Shown: positions 16,075 to 24,770, counted from the stretch's first letter. The stretch: 64,000 nt of DNA from DATKRB01 sp036501425 (GCA_036501425.1 DASYAI010000009.1:1-64000), one strand, 5' to 3'. Made by a program: numbers and translations. The notes: generated by a model from the letters alone, not told the origin.

Positions 16075-16765
16075 TCGGTCCCCCGTCATCGAGCTGGACC
16101 ACGTCACCAAGGTCTACCGGAGCGGCCGGCTCGCGGTGGCCGCGTTGCGGGGAATCTCGATCGACATCGCCGAGGGTGAGTACGTCGCCGTGATGGGCCC
16201 GTCGGGGTCGGGCAAGTCCACCCTGATGCACATCTTGGGTTGCCTCGACGTTCCGACCACCGGTTCGTACCGGCTGGCCGGCGAGAGCGTCGGCGAGATG
16301 GACGAGGCGGCGTTGGCCTCGGTCCGCAACCGGCGGATCGGGTTCGTCTTCCAGCAGTTCAACCTGCTGCCCTCGCTCAGTGCCAGCCGCAACGTCGAGC
16401 TGCCGCTGGCCTATGCGGGGGTCGATCGGGCCGAGCGCCACGAGCGGGCGCTGGCGGCGCTGGACCGGGTGGGGCTGGCGGACCGGGTCCAGCACCGCCC
16501 GGGGGAGCTTTCGGGGGGCCAGCAGCAGCGGGTGGCGATCGCCCGGGCGCTGGTGGGCGATCCGGCGCTCATCTTGGCCGACGAGCCCACCGGGGCGCTC
16601 GACTCGCGTTCGGCGGCCGACGTGATGGTCTTGCTGGACGAGCTGCACCAGGCGGGACGGACGCTCGTGCTGATCACCCATGCGGCAGAGGTGGCCGCGG
16701 TGGCCGAGCGCGAGCTGCGCATCTTCGACGGGCTGATCGTGGGCGCCGATGAGGTGGTGGCGTGA
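16067..16765 (+). CDS. ABC transporter ATP-binding protein, MacB/LolD type
   Basis: This 232-residue ATPase couples ATP hydrolysis to the FtsX-type permease that follows. Walker A is GPSGSGKST, the Q-loop region is VFQQFNLLPSLSA, the signature is LSGGQQQRVAIARAL, Walker B is LILADEPTGALD, and the switch histidine is in LITHAAEVA. The GTG start at 16067 lies inside the adaptor's last codons (eight-base overlap) and gives the family-typical N-terminus VIELDHVTKVY. It overlaps the permease start by four bases (GTGA). Confidence 0.93.
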   Translation: MADRSPVIELDHVTKVYRSGRLAVAALRGISIDIAEGEYVAVMGPSGSGKSTLMHILGCLDVPTTGSYRLAGESVGEMDEAALASVRNRRIGFVFQQFNLLPSLSASRNVELPLAYAGVDRAERHERALAALDRVGLADRVQHRPGELSGGQQQRVAIARALVGDPALILADEPTGALDSRSAADVMVLLDELHQAGRTLVLITHAAEVAAVAERELRIFDGLIVGADEVVA

Positions 16766-18000
16766 ACTGGATCGACACCCTGCGCACCGGGCTCGAGGCG
16801 GTGCGGACCCATCGGATGCGCTCCACCCTGACCGTTGTGGGCATCATGATCGGCATCGCCGCGGTCATCTTGACCGTGGGGCTGGGCCAGGGGGCACAGA
16901 ACCAAGTCAGCTCGGAGATCAACGCGTTGGGCACCAACCTGTTGACCGTGTCGCCGGGCAGCAGCACCTCGGCCGAGGGCATCCGGGGCGGTATCGGCTC
17001 GGCGTCGACGCTCACCGAGGCCGATGCCGACGCCCTCTCCTCGCGGACTGTCGCCCCCGACATCAAGGCGGTCGCCCCGGTGGTCTCGTCATCCGAGACC
17101 CTCACCGACACGGCGAACTCGAACAACTGGACGTCCACGGTGAACGGCAGCACGCCGGCGTGGGCGACGGTCCGGAGCCGCACGGTCACCCAGGGCCGCT
17201 TCATTGACGACCAGGACGTCACCGATCACACGGCGGTGGCGGTGCTCGGGTCGGACACCGCCTCGGAGCTGTTCAGCGGCCTCGACCCGGTGGGCCAGAC
17301 CGTCAGCGTCGGCGGCGTGCCGATGACGGTGATCGGGGTGCTGAACACGGTGGGAGCCAGCTCGTCATCGACCACGGCCGACCAGGACGACCAGGTGATC
17401 GTCCCCATCAGCACCGCGGTCGACCGGCTCTTCGGGTCCGGCTCGCTCAGCTCGATCCTCATCCAGTCCACCTCGGGCTCGACGCTGTCGGCCGCCTACC
17501 AAGAGGCGGACCACGAGCTCCTCGCGCAGCACCAGATCACGAACGCGACCGATGCCGACTTCACCATCACCTCGGCGGCGTCACTGGTGTCGACGGCCAC
17601 GTCGGTCGACCGGACGCTCACGATCCTCCTCGGCGGCGTCGCCGGCATCTCGCTGCTGGTGGGCGGGATCGGCGTGATGAACATCATGCTGGTCTCGGTG
17701 ACCGAGCGGGTCCGGGAGATCGGCCTTCGAAAGGCGCTCGGCGCCACGCCGACGCTCATCCGGCGCCAGTTCCTGCTCGAGGCCTCGGTCCTCGGACTCT
17801 CCGGCGGCGCCCTCGGCGCCTTGCTGGCCGTGCTCGGGGCGTGGCTCCTCCCGCACGCGATCGGGTACCCGATCACGCTGTCCGTGCTCGCCAGCGTGGG
17901 TGCCCTGGTGATCGCCATCGCCATCGGGCTGGTGTTCGGCGTCTACCCGGCCTCCCGTGCCGCCCGGCTGGCCCCCATCGACGCCCTCCGGAGCGAATGA
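16762..18000 (+). CDS. FtsX/MacB-type ABC transporter permease
   Basis: The 412-residue protein has one N-terminal membrane segment (THRMRSTLTVVGIMIGIAAV), a large extracytoplasmic MacB_PCD-like domain of about 230 residues, and three C-terminal membrane segments starting near ILLGGVAGISLLVGGIGVMN. The cytoplasmic coupling motif REIGLRKALGAT is present, and the protein ends with the typical PASRAARLAPIDALR. With the ATPase and the adaptors it should form a mechanotransmission export pump for a peptide, lipid or small molecule. The substrate is not shown by the sequence. Confidence 0.92.
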   Translation: MNWIDTLRTGLEAVRTHRMRSTLTVVGIMIGIAAVILTVGLGQGAQNQVSSEINALGTNLLTVSPGSSTSAEGIRGGIGSASTLTEADADALSSRTVAPDIKAVAPVVSSSETLTDTANSNNWTSTVNGSTPAWATVRSRTVTQGRFIDDQDVTDHTAVAVLGSDTASELFSGLDPVGQTVSVGGVPMTVIGVLNTVGASSSSTTADQDDQVIVPISTAVDRLFGSGSLSSILIQSTSGSTLSAAYQEADHELLAQHQITNATDADFTITSAASLVSTATSVDRTLTILLGGVAGISLLVGGIGVMNIMLVSVTERVREIGLRKALGATPTLIRRQFLLEASVLGLSGGALGALLAVLGAWLLPHAIGYPITLSVLASVGALVIAIAIGLVFGVYPASRAARLAPIDALRSE

Positions 18001-18073
18001 GCATGGCCACCGCGTCCGCCGACCCTCGATTCCCGTGGCTCCAGATCCCTACCACCAAGGAGATGACCGACCG

Positions 18074-18946
18074 ATGACCCCCCCCACCGTCCGCCGTTGG
18101 ATGTCCGTGGCGCTGGGGGTCACGCTGGCTACGTCGCTCGGGGTGAGCACCGCCGCCGGGGCCGCTACGACGAGCACCACGCTGCCGGGTCGCGGTTCGT
18201 TCCCCGGCACCTCTGGATCGGTGGCCGCCATCACCGGCAGCTCGATGGAGGTGCAGAACGCCCAGAGCGGACAGGTCACGGTCAACTGGACGCCGTCGAC
18301 CACCTTCAGTCAGACGGTCGACGTCGGGGCGTCGACCCTGGCGTCGGGCACCTGCGTCACGGTGACCGGGACCTCGTCGAAGGGAACCATCACCGCTCGG
18401 TCGGTGAGCGTCAGCCAGCCGGTCAGCGGCAAGTGCGCCGCGGCGGGGACCGGCCGGCCGGGGGCCGGGGGCGGACCAGGCGGCTTCGGCGGGGGAGCGT
18501 CGGGCTCGTCGCGGGCCGGGGGGCGGTTCACTCCACCGGCACGCTCGGGCGCCGGTGGAGGTCGGGCGTTCCCCGGCGCGGCCAACATCGCCTTCGCCAG
18601 CGGCCAGGTCACCAAGGTCGCGTCGACGACGTTGACGCTGTCGGGCATCTCGTCGGCCAGCCTGCAGAAGGCGGCCAAGGCGTCGTCCAAGGCCAAGTCG
18701 TCCAAAAAGGCCACGCCTGCGGCGCCGAAGGCGACCACGGTCAAGGTGAAGCTGGCATCGACCACCACGTTCTCCCAGACCCAGCCGGCAACCGCCTCGA
18801 ACCTGGCCGTCGGTGACTGCGTCAGCGCCTCGGGGACCGCCAGCTCGACCGGGGCGGTCACCGCGACCACGGTGCGCATCACCTCGACGGGCGGTCAGAG
18901 TTGCACGGCCGGGTTCGGGGGCTTCCGCGGAGGATCGAGTGCCTGA
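18074..18946 (+). CDS. secreted protein with two DUF5666-like repeats
   Basis: A signal peptide is visible in the first 30 residues (RRWMSVALGVTLATSLGV, cleavage near AAGA). The mature protein has two similar blocks. Block 1 runs from SGSVAAITGSSMEVQN to the cysteine in VSGKC, and block 2 from SGQVTKVASTTLTLSG to GGQSC. Each holds a T-T-F-S-Q-T strand and a pair of cysteines (GTCVTVTG, GDCVSASG), as in DUF5666-type beta domains. A glycine-rich linker joins them and a GGFRGGSSA tail ends the protein. Its place between permease and second adaptor suggests an accessory or cargo of the exporter; that is inference. Confidence 0.7.
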   Translation: MTPPTVRRWMSVALGVTLATSLGVSTAAGAATTSTTLPGRGSFPGTSGSVAAITGSSMEVQNAQSGQVTVNWTPSTTFSQTVDVGASTLASGTCVTVTGTSSKGTITARSVSVSQPVSGKCAAAGTGRPGAGGGPGGFGGGASGSSRAGGRFTPPARSGAGGGRAFPGAANIAFASGQVTKVASTTLTLSGISSASLQKAAKASSKAKSSKKATPAAPKATTVKVKLASTTTFSQTQPATASNLAVGDCVSASGTASSTGAVTATTVRITSTGGQSCTAGFGGFRGGSSA

Positions 18947-20630
18947 CCCCAGGCGCTGGCGTCGCCACCCGAGGATCCTCGGTCTCGGCGGCCTCGCGGT
19001 CGCCGCGGTCGCCGCGGGGCTCGCCGTATGGGCGACCGGGGCGTCGGGCACGAGCGGATTCCGCACCGCCCAGGCGACGACCGCCGACGTACGTCAGACC
19101 TTGGGGGTATCGGGCACCGTCGATCCGGTGGACCAGGCGACGGTCGCCTTTCAGGTGGCTGGCACGGTGGCGTCGGTCGACGTCACCGCCGGGCAGGCGG
19201 TCACGGCAGGCCAGACGCTTGCCGCACTGGACCCGACCACGCTCGAGCAGAACCTCTCCTCGGCCCAGTCGGGGCTGTCGTCGGCCCAGGCCAAGCTGGC
19301 CGAGGACGAGGACGCCCAGTCCGGATCGGGCTCGACGACCACCACCACGACCGTTCCGAGCGGGCCGAGCGCCACCACGGCCAAATTGCAGCAGGACCAG
19401 CAGGCGGTGGTCGGCGCCCAGCAGGCGACCGATGCCGACACCCAGCAGGCCACCTCGGACCTGCAGTCCGCCCAATCGACGTGCGCCACCAGCGGCGCCA
19501 CGACGACCACCGCGCCGCCGAGCACGACCACGACCACCACCGCACCGCCGAGCACCACCACGACCACCACCGCACCGACGACTACGACCACGACTACCAC
19601 CGCACCGACGTCGGGAGTGTCGGATTGCACCGCCGCGCTGAACGTGGCACTGAGCGCCCAGCAGCGGGTGGCCACCGACCAGAAGGCCGTGTCGGCGGCC
19701 GAGACGGCCCTCGCCCAACTCCTCGCGGCGTCGACCGGGACCGGAGGTTCGGCATCCGCCGGCTCCGGTTCGAACACGGCCGGTTCGAACACCGCCAGCA
19801 CGAACACCGCCAGTTCGGGCTCCGGGAGCGGTGCTGAAGGCGCGGCCCGGGACGCCACGACGAGCGCGGCGAGTGACACCCCGGCCCAGCTGGCCAGCGA
19901 CCAGGCGTCGATCGACACCGACGAGGCGGCGGTGATCCAGGCCCAAGCGGCGCTCGCCGATGCACCGCTGGTCGCCCCCATCGCCGGAACGGTCGCCCAG
20001 GTGGACCTGACCGCCGGCCAGGCCGTGAGCGCCGGCTCCACCACCGACGTGATCACCGTGGTGAGCGCCGGCAGCCTCGAGCTGAGCGCGTCGCTCACGA
20101 GCGCCCAGTCGACCGAGGTCCGGATCGGCGATCCGGTCGACGTGACCGTCGCCGGCGCGAGCGGCACGCTCCACGGCACCGTCTCGCGGGTGGGGCCGGT
20201 GGACGACAGCGACGGGACCTTCACGTACCCCCTGGTAGTGGCGCTCCCCGCCGGATCCCACGGGATCGCGGCCGGCTCCGACGCCCAGGCCCAGGTGGTG
20301 CTGCACCAGGTCGATCGGACCCTGGCCGTGCCAACCTCGGCCGTCAGCACCACGGGCGCCGGCCAGAGCTCGGTGACCGTGCTCGTGGGCGGCCGCGAGG
20401 AACGCAAGCGGGTCTCGTTGGGGGTGGTCGGCACCACGTACACCCAGATCCTCTCGGGGATCGAGCAGGGTGAAACCGTCGTGCTGGCCGACCTCGCCAC
20501 CCCCGTCCCCTCGTCGAGCACGGCGACCAACGGGTTCGGCGGAGTGGGCGGCACGTTCACCTTCGGGGGCGGCGCCCGTCAGTTCACCGGGGGCCTGGCG
20601 GGTGGGGGGACCGGCGGCGGGAAAGCGTAG
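18939..20630 (+). CDS. MacA/HlyD-type efflux adaptor protein (second of two)
   Basis: This 563-residue adaptor is longer than the first. The N-terminus is rich in Arg, the membrane segment is ILGLGGLAVAAVAAGLAVWA, and the lipoyl-like half VAGTVASVDVTAGQAVTAGQ is nearly the same as in the first adaptor. The hairpin is replaced by a very long low-complexity region: Thr-Pro blocks at about 187-227, then Ala/Ser/Gly/Asn blocks. The return half is APIAGTVAQVDLTAGQAVSAG, and beta-barrel segments follow to LAVPTSAVSTTG. The C-terminal tail is Gly-rich. GTG 18939 follows GCGGAGG and overlaps the previous stop. It is the last gene of the cluster and faces the CapA-like gene with only 21 bases between. 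Confidence 0.83.
   Translation: MPDPRRWRRHPRILGLGGLAVAAVAAGLAVWATGASGTSGFRTAQATTADVRQTLGVSGTVDPVDQATVAFQVAGTVASVDVTAGQAVTAGQTLAALDPTTLEQNLSSAQSGLSSAQAKLAEDEDAQSGSGSTTTTTTVPSGPSATTAKLQQDQQAVVGAQQATDADTQQATSDLQSAQSTCATSGATTTTAPPSTTTTTTAPPSTTTTTTAPTTTTTTTTAPTSGVSDCTAALNVALSAQQRVATDQKAVSAAETALAQLLAASTGTGGSASAGSGSNTAGSNTASTNTASSGSGSGAEGAARDATTSAASDTPAQLASDQASIDTDEAAVIQAQAALADAPLVAPIAGTVAQVDLTAGQAVSAGSTTDVITVVSAGSLELSASLTSAQSTEVRIGDPVDVTVAGASGTLHGTVSRVGPVDDSDGTFTYPLVVALPAGSHGIAAGSDAQAQVVLHQVDRTLAVPTSAVSTTGAGQSSVTVLVGGREERKRVSLGVVGTTYTQILSGIEQGETVVLADLATPVPSSSTATNGFGGVGGTFTFGGGARQFTGGLAGGGTGGGKA
19499..19616 (+). repeat. low-complexity ACC/ACG repeat coding Thr-Pro tracts
   Basis: Within the second adaptor gene, degenerate ACGACCACC and GCACCGCCGAGC units repeat and encode runs of Thr broken by APPS or APT. 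The reading frame is kept throughout. Such tracts change length easily by slippage. Confidence 0.85.
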
Positions 20631-20651
20631 GCGCTCCCCACCCGCGGCCGA

Positions 20652-21857
20652 TCATCCGGTGTCGGTCGACAGCCCCTGCACCTCGGCCGGCGGGGCGGGT
20701 GACGTCTCGGTCGCCGAGGAGGCGATCGACGCCGAGGGGCTCGCGGCGAGATCGGTGCAGGAGCGCTGGGCGCTCCAGCTCGACAGGGCTTGGGCCGCCG
20801 CGGTGCCCGAAAGGGGTTGGGGGAGGTCGTTCACGATCACTGCCGGTCGCCAGGTCGCGCTGTCGATCCGCCGGCCGGTCACCGTGACGGCCAACGTTCC
20901 GCTGGCGTTCTCCGGGGGCGAGTTGTCGTAGAACGCGAAGTTCCCCAGGCCGTAGTCGACGTACGCCGACCCGAGGTAGCCCGCTCCCAGAAGCACGTGG
21001 GCGTGCGTCCCGACGACGATGTCGGCGCCGGCCGAGACGAGCACTTGGGCGAGTGGCTCTTGGAGCGCGTTGGGACAGTCGTCGAGCTCGGTTCCCCAGT
21101 GGAGGTAGACGACAACCGTGTCGGCGGTCCGGCGAGCCGACTCCACTGCGGTGACGAGGTCGTCGACGTCGTAGGCCGAGGCCAGCCCAGGCTGGCTGGC
21201 GGTCGCCGTCCAGCTCGTCGCGAGATCGCTGTCGATGACCTGGGTGGCGGCGATGATGGCGATCCGCTCGCCGTCGATGGTCGCCTGGTACGGGGTGAAG
21301 GCCTGGGCGGCGTTCTGGCCGATTCCCAACACGGGGTACCCGGACTCGGCGCTGGCGCTGAGCGATGCCTCGAGCCCCGGGCGGCCGCAGTCCTCGCCGT
21401 GGTTGTTGGCCTCGGTGACCGCCGTGACGCCGGCCCCTCGGAAGGCCGCGAGTGCCGTGGTCGGGGTGAAGAACACGTACTGCTTGGGTTGGGGATCGGT
21501 ACACGAGCCGGTGACCATTGCCGACTCGAAGTTCACCATCGATAGGTTCGCGCCGGCGAGGAGGGCGGGAACCGTCGGCCCGAGGGCGGTCGCCGGGTCC
21601 TGCGCCAGACGATTGCCGAGGTTGGTGCCGGCAGGAAAGTGGACGTCGCCGCCGAAGACCAAGGTGACCGGTCGCCCGTCACCGTCCCAGTCCGGGCCGA
21701 GCCGGGGGTTGGCGGTGGGGCGAAGATGCGCGGCGCCCGTCCGAGCCCTATGCGGGTCCACCGGCGGGCGGCCGCTGCCCGAACGTCCGACCGCCAACCC
21801 AACCGTGGCGACGAGGATCACGAGGACGATCGCGGCGATCCTCCGGTTGCGCCGCAC
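20652..21857 (-). CDS. CapA-family protein (capsule-type metallophosphatase fold)
   Basis: The 401-residue protein has an N-terminal membrane anchor or signal (IAAIVLVILVATVGLAV) and a CapA domain with the usual metal-site motifs: FGGDVHF near residue 68, NFESAM, the EANNHGEDCG asparagine-histidine pair, and GTHAHVLLG. In Bacillus, CapA takes part in poly-gamma-glutamate export; in other bacteria homologues are common and of unclear role. The C-terminal 50 residues are rich in Ala, Ser and Thr. The start is a GTG with no strong ribosome site. It lies alone, convergent with the exporter cluster. Confidence 0.82.
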   Translation of the reverse strand: MRRNRRIAAIVLVILVATVGLAVGRSGSGRPPVDPHRARTGAAHLRPTANPRLGPDWDGDGRPVTLVFGGDVHFPAGTNLGNRLAQDPATALGPTVPALLAGANLSMVNFESAMVTGSCTDPQPKQYVFFTPTTALAAFRGAGVTAVTEANNHGEDCGRPGLEASLSASAESGYPVLGIGQNAAQAFTPYQATIDGERIAIIAATQVIDSDLATSWTATASQPGLASAYDVDDLVTAVESARRTADTVVVYLHWGTELDDCPNALQEPLAQVLVSAGADIVVGTHAHVLLGAGYLGSAYVDYGLGNFAFYDNSPPENASGTLAVTVTGRRIDSATWRPAVIVNDLPQPLSGTAAAQALSSWSAQRSCTDLAASPSASIASSATETSPAPPAEVQGLSTDTG

Positions 21858-21888
21858 CCGCCGCGAGGCCAGTGTGGATCCGGGGCGT

Positions 21889-21929
21889 GACGCGCCACGT
21901 GGCGTGGGTCGGCGGCGCGACGCGCCACG
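21889..21929. repeat. GACGCGCCACG repeat with a CGCCACGTGGCG palindrome
   Basis: GACGCGCCACG occurs at 21889 and 21919, 30 bases apart. The first copy is part of the 12-base perfect palindrome CGCCACGTGGCG (21893-21904). It lies about 30-70 bases before the capA-like start, so it may be an operator. The rest of the 264-base spacer to 22121 shows nothing else. Confidence 0.4.
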
Positions 21930-22121
21930 AGGCCGCCCGCCTCGGGACGCGGCGCGACGACCGACGGGTGGACGGGGCGGGGCCTCGGTTCGGGGCGCCG
22001 GAAGGAGGCCGGTGCTCGACGTAGGGGCGCCAGCTTACGGGGCGCCGCGCCCGCCTGGCGGGAAGGCGGGCGAGCGGGCCGGCCCCGGTCCGCCGCGCAG
22101 AGCACCGCTCCGGTGCGCCGC

Positions 22122-22886
22122 TCAGGACACCGCGGTCCGGAACACCCGGGTGGCCCAGGCGAGCACCAGGGCGCACAGCGGCACGAGCACGGCGAAGGCC
22201 TGCCAGACCGCAGTCCGGGCAAAGTTTCCGGCGGCCAGCACCCGCGAGGCCTGCACCAGGTAGAAGAGCGGATTGAAGTGGGCCAGGACCCGCATCCACA
22301 GGGGCCCGCCGGGCGAGATGGGCAGAAGGACGCCGGCGAGCAGCAACAGCGGGAGGTTGAGGCCGTTGATGATGGCGGCGAAGCTGCTGATGTCCTTGGT
22401 GAGCAGCGCCATGGCGATCGAGAAGGCGGCCATCAGCGCGGCCAGCAGGCACAGGAGAACTGCCAGCACCGCGAGCCCCCACCAGTGCACGGAGAAGCCG
22501 AATGCGGCCCCGACCGCCACCACGACCACGTCGAAGACGAGCATCATCGTGAGCCCCGACAGAATCGGCCCGATCAAGATGGCGAAGCGGCTGGCCGGCG
22601 TGACCCGGAAGCGCTCGATGACCCCCGCCTGCAGCTCGAAGATGGTGCTGAAGCCGGCGCTGCCGCCACTGGCGAAGGCCAGCAAGGAGAGGATCCCCGG
22701 CAGGAACAGTCCGAGGACGACCCCGTTGGACACCGCACCGGATCCCTCGAAGTGCTTGAGCAGCGGGGTGAACAGCGCCAGATAGAGGATCGGGGTGGAG
22801 AACCCGACGAAGAGCCAGACCGGGTTGCGGAGCATCTGGAGGATGTGGCGCCCGAAGAGGAGCCGGGTGTCGCGCAGCGCCTTCAT
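22122..22886 (-). CDS. ABC-2 type permease (DrrB-like)
   Basis: The 254-residue membrane protein has six predicted hydrophobic segments, starting with PVWLFVGFSTPILYLALF and ending with AFAVLVPLCALVLAWA. The cytoplasmic motif GVIERFRVTPASRFA is the hallmark of DrrB-type ABC-2 permeases. It overlaps the ATPase stop by four bases (ATGA), so the pair is coupled. Together they should export a hydrophobic drug, lipid or pigment. Confidence 0.9.
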   Translation of the reverse strand: MKALRDTRLLFGRHILQMLRNPVWLFVGFSTPILYLALFTPLLKHFEGSGAVSNGVVLGLFLPGILSLLAFASGGSAGFSTIFELQAGVIERFRVTPASRFAILIGPILSGLTMMLVFDVVVVAVGAAFGFSVHWWGLAVLAVLLCLLAALMAAFSIAMALLTKDISSFAAIINGLNLPLLLLAGVLLPISPGGPLWMRVLAHFNPLFYLVQASRVLAAGNFARTAVWQAFAVLVPLCALVLAWATRVFRTAVS

Positions 22887-23872
22887 GCCGCTGCTCCCTC
22901 GCCCGTCCCGGGACCGGCGTCGCGCAGTGACCGCCCGGTCTGGCGCAGGAAGACGTCGTCGAGGGTTGGCTCGGAGAGGCTCATCGAGCGCAGCCCGACC
23001 TGCTCGCCGTCGAGCAGCCGGAGGATCTGGGGCAGGGAGGAACCGCCGTCCTCCACGTAGAGCCGGAGCTGCTCGCCCTCGAGGGTGACCTCGCGCACGT
23101 AGCTCTGGGTGCCGAGCAGCACTCTGGCGCGTTCGCCGGTGCGGGCGGCGTCGCGCAACTGCAGGAGGACCGCGTCGCCGGCGACTTGGCGCTTCAGGTC
23201 ACGTGGGGTGCCCGAAACGACCACCTCGCCGTGGTCCATGATGACCAGCCGGTCGCACAGCGCGTCGGCCTCCTCGAGGTAGTGGGTGGTGAGGAAGACG
23301 GTGGTGCCGCGTTCGCGCAGCGCGACGAGGTGGTCCCATAGGTTGGCGCGGTTCTGGGGGTCGAGACCGGTGCTGGGCTCGTCGAGGAAGAGCACCCGGG
23401 GCTCGTGCACGATGCCGAGCGCCACGTCGAGCCGACGCCGCTGACCGCCCGAGTAGGTCCGGACGCGCCGGTCGGCGAACTCGCGGAGGTCGAGCACGTC
23501 CATCAACGTCTCCACCCGGCATGCGACCGAGTCGAGCGCTCCGCCGTAGAGGCGACCCTGCAGGATCAGGTTCTCGCGCCCCGTCGCCAGGTCGTCGGCG
23601 CCTCCGAGCTGGCTGACGTACCCACAACGTCGGCGGACGAGCTGGGCCTCGCGGGCCACGTCGGCTCCGGCCACGATCGCCCGGCCGCTCCCGATGGGCA
23701 ACAGCGTGGTGAGCATGCGCAACGTCGTGGTCTTGCCGGCCCCGTTGGGGCCGAGGAAGCCGAAGATCTCGCCCGCTCCCACTTCGATGCTCACCCCCCG
23801 GACTGCCTCGACGGAGCCGAGCTTGGTGCGAAAGCTCTTCTTGAGTTGGCTGGTCTCGATGATCGGGGGCAT
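22883..23872 (-). CDS. ABC transporter ATP-binding protein (DrrA family)
   Basis: The 329-residue ATPase has Walker A LGPNGAGKTT, signature TYSGGQRRRLDVAL, Walker B VLFLDEPSTGLD, and switch region TTHYLEEADALCDR. The C-terminal 100 residues are the DrrA-type extension ending with the LSEPTLDDVFL motif. AAGGAGG lies just before the ATG at 23872, which fixes the start, although the frame stays open upstream through the padR region. It is the middle gene of padR-drrA-drrB. Confidence 0.93.
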   Translation of the reverse strand: MPPIIETSQLKKSFRTKLGSVEAVRGVSIEVGAGEIFGFLGPNGAGKTTTLRMLTTLLPIGSGRAIVAGADVAREAQLVRRRCGYVSQLGGADDLATGRENLILQGRLYGGALDSVACRVETLMDVLDLREFADRRVRTYSGGQRRRLDVALGIVHEPRVLFLDEPSTGLDPQNRANLWDHLVALRERGTTVFLTTHYLEEADALCDRLVIMDHGEVVVSGTPRDLKRQVAGDAVLLQLRDAARTGERARVLLGTQSYVREVTLEGEQLRLYVEDGGSSLPQILRLLDGEQVGLRSMSLSEPTLDDVFLRQTGRSLRDAGPGTGEGAAA

Positions 23873-23898
23873 CGGGTCGACCTCCTTGGTCGGTGCGC

Positions 23899-24570
23899 TC
23901 AGGCGTGGTCGGTGGGTGAGGCGAGCTGCTCGGCCGTCGCGACCGGATCGACGAACGGGTCGGGCGGGGGTCGGTCGGGATGTTCGTGGACGGTCCGCCA
24001 CCACTCGATCCCCTCGAGCTGGCCGCGGGCGATCTCGTCGCGTAGCTGGCGCACGTAGCCCAGCTCGGCCCGGCGGAGGACCATCTGGAACTCGCTCTCG
24101 ACCCAGAACAGGCGGGGGAGCCGGTGCCGCTCGACGAGCTCGCGGGTGGCCGACACGTGGGCCAGCTCGAACTCGAGGCGCCGGGCCCGCTCTCCGAGCA
24201 GGTCGACCACCTCGTCGGGGGGCAAGGCGGCCAGAAAGCTCAACGCCGCCTCGAGGCTGGGGTAGTCCTTCACCGGGGTGGAGAGGAGATCGCTGAGCCA
24301 CTCGTGCATCTCGACCAGGCCGGCGTCGGTCACGTCGTAGATCGTCCGCTCGGGCAGGCGGCCGGCCCGCTCGGTCTCCTTGGCGACGATCAGGCCTCGC
24401 CGCTCCAGCGCGCCGACCACCGCGTAGAGCGACCCGTAGTTGAGCCGGACGCTCTCGTGCTTCGCCCGCTGGCGCAGGACGGTGGACACCTCGTAGGGGT
24501 GCATCGGGCGCTCGCTCAGGCACACCAGCACGGCGAGGGCAAGAGGGTTGCCCCGGTTCCGGCTCGCCAT
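23899..24570 (-). CDS. PadR-family transcriptional regulator
   Basis: The 223-residue protein has the PadR winged helix with LAVLVCLSERPMHPYEV, LNYGSLYAVVGALERRGLI and RTIYDVTDAGL, followed by a C-terminal helical region of the long (Vir_act_alpha) type that mediates dimerisation. PadR proteins usually repress a neighbouring transporter and respond to its substrates. It is the first gene of the operon with the DrrAB pair, 26 bases from the ATPase start, and a perfect palindrome lies about 45 bases upstream of its start. The start ATG reads ASRNRGNPLAL; no strong ribosome site is visible. Confidence 0.9.
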   Translation of the reverse strand: MASRNRGNPLALAVLVCLSERPMHPYEVSTVLRQRAKHESVRLNYGSLYAVVGALERRGLIVAKETERAGRLPERTIYDVTDAGLVEMHEWLSDLLSTPVKDYPSLEAALSFLAALPPDEVVDLLGERARRLEFELAHVSATRELVERHRLPRLFWVESEFQMVLRRAELGYVRQLRDEIARGQLEGIEWWRTVHEHPDRPPPDPFVDPVATAEQLASPTDHA

Positions 24571-24615
24571 GTGACGCCATCCGATCGCGCTCGGTCCGGA
24601 CCAACCGGAATCTGA

Positions 24616-24643
24616 CTGGAGTACTTTGAGCAGAGTACTCCAG
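24616..24643. promoter_or_regulatory. perfect 28-base inverted repeat, likely PadR operator
   Basis: CTGGAGTACT and AGTACTCCAG are exact reverse complements separated by eight bases (TTGAGCAG). The site lies in the spacer between padR and the divergent aldo-keto reductase gene, 46 bases from the padR start. Position and symmetry fit autorepression of the padR-drrAB operon. Confidence 0.75.
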
Positions 24644-24657
24644 CCCGTTCCGGTCGG

Positions 24658-24717
24658 GCAAGGAGCCGCGCAAGGAGTGGGGCAAGGAGTGGGGCAAGGA
24701 GTGGGGCAAGGAGGGGC
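24658..24717 (+). repeat. 12-base tandem repeat GCAAGGAGTGGG
   Basis: Five consecutive 12-base units start at 24658, 24670, 24682, 24694 and 24706. The middle three are identical and the outer two differ at their ends. Each carries AAGGAG, the core of a ribosome-binding site on the plus strand. No start codon follows any unit at working distance. Confidence 0.85.
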
Positions 24718-24764
24718 GGCGGTCCCGAGCCGACCTACGGTGGGTTTCGGTGGTCGATCCCCAT

Positions 24765-24770
24765 TAGGGT
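24765..24770 (+). promoter_or_regulatory. candidate -10 element (TAGGGT) for the aldo-keto reductase
   Basis: TAGGGT lies 90 bases before the ATG at 24860, downstream of the 12-base repeats. It is the best TANNNT match in the spacer. A matching -35 is not clear. Confidence 0.3.

Noticed and set aside
24658..24717. possible CRISPR array
   Set aside because: The 12-base units abut each other without spacers and no cas gene is near.
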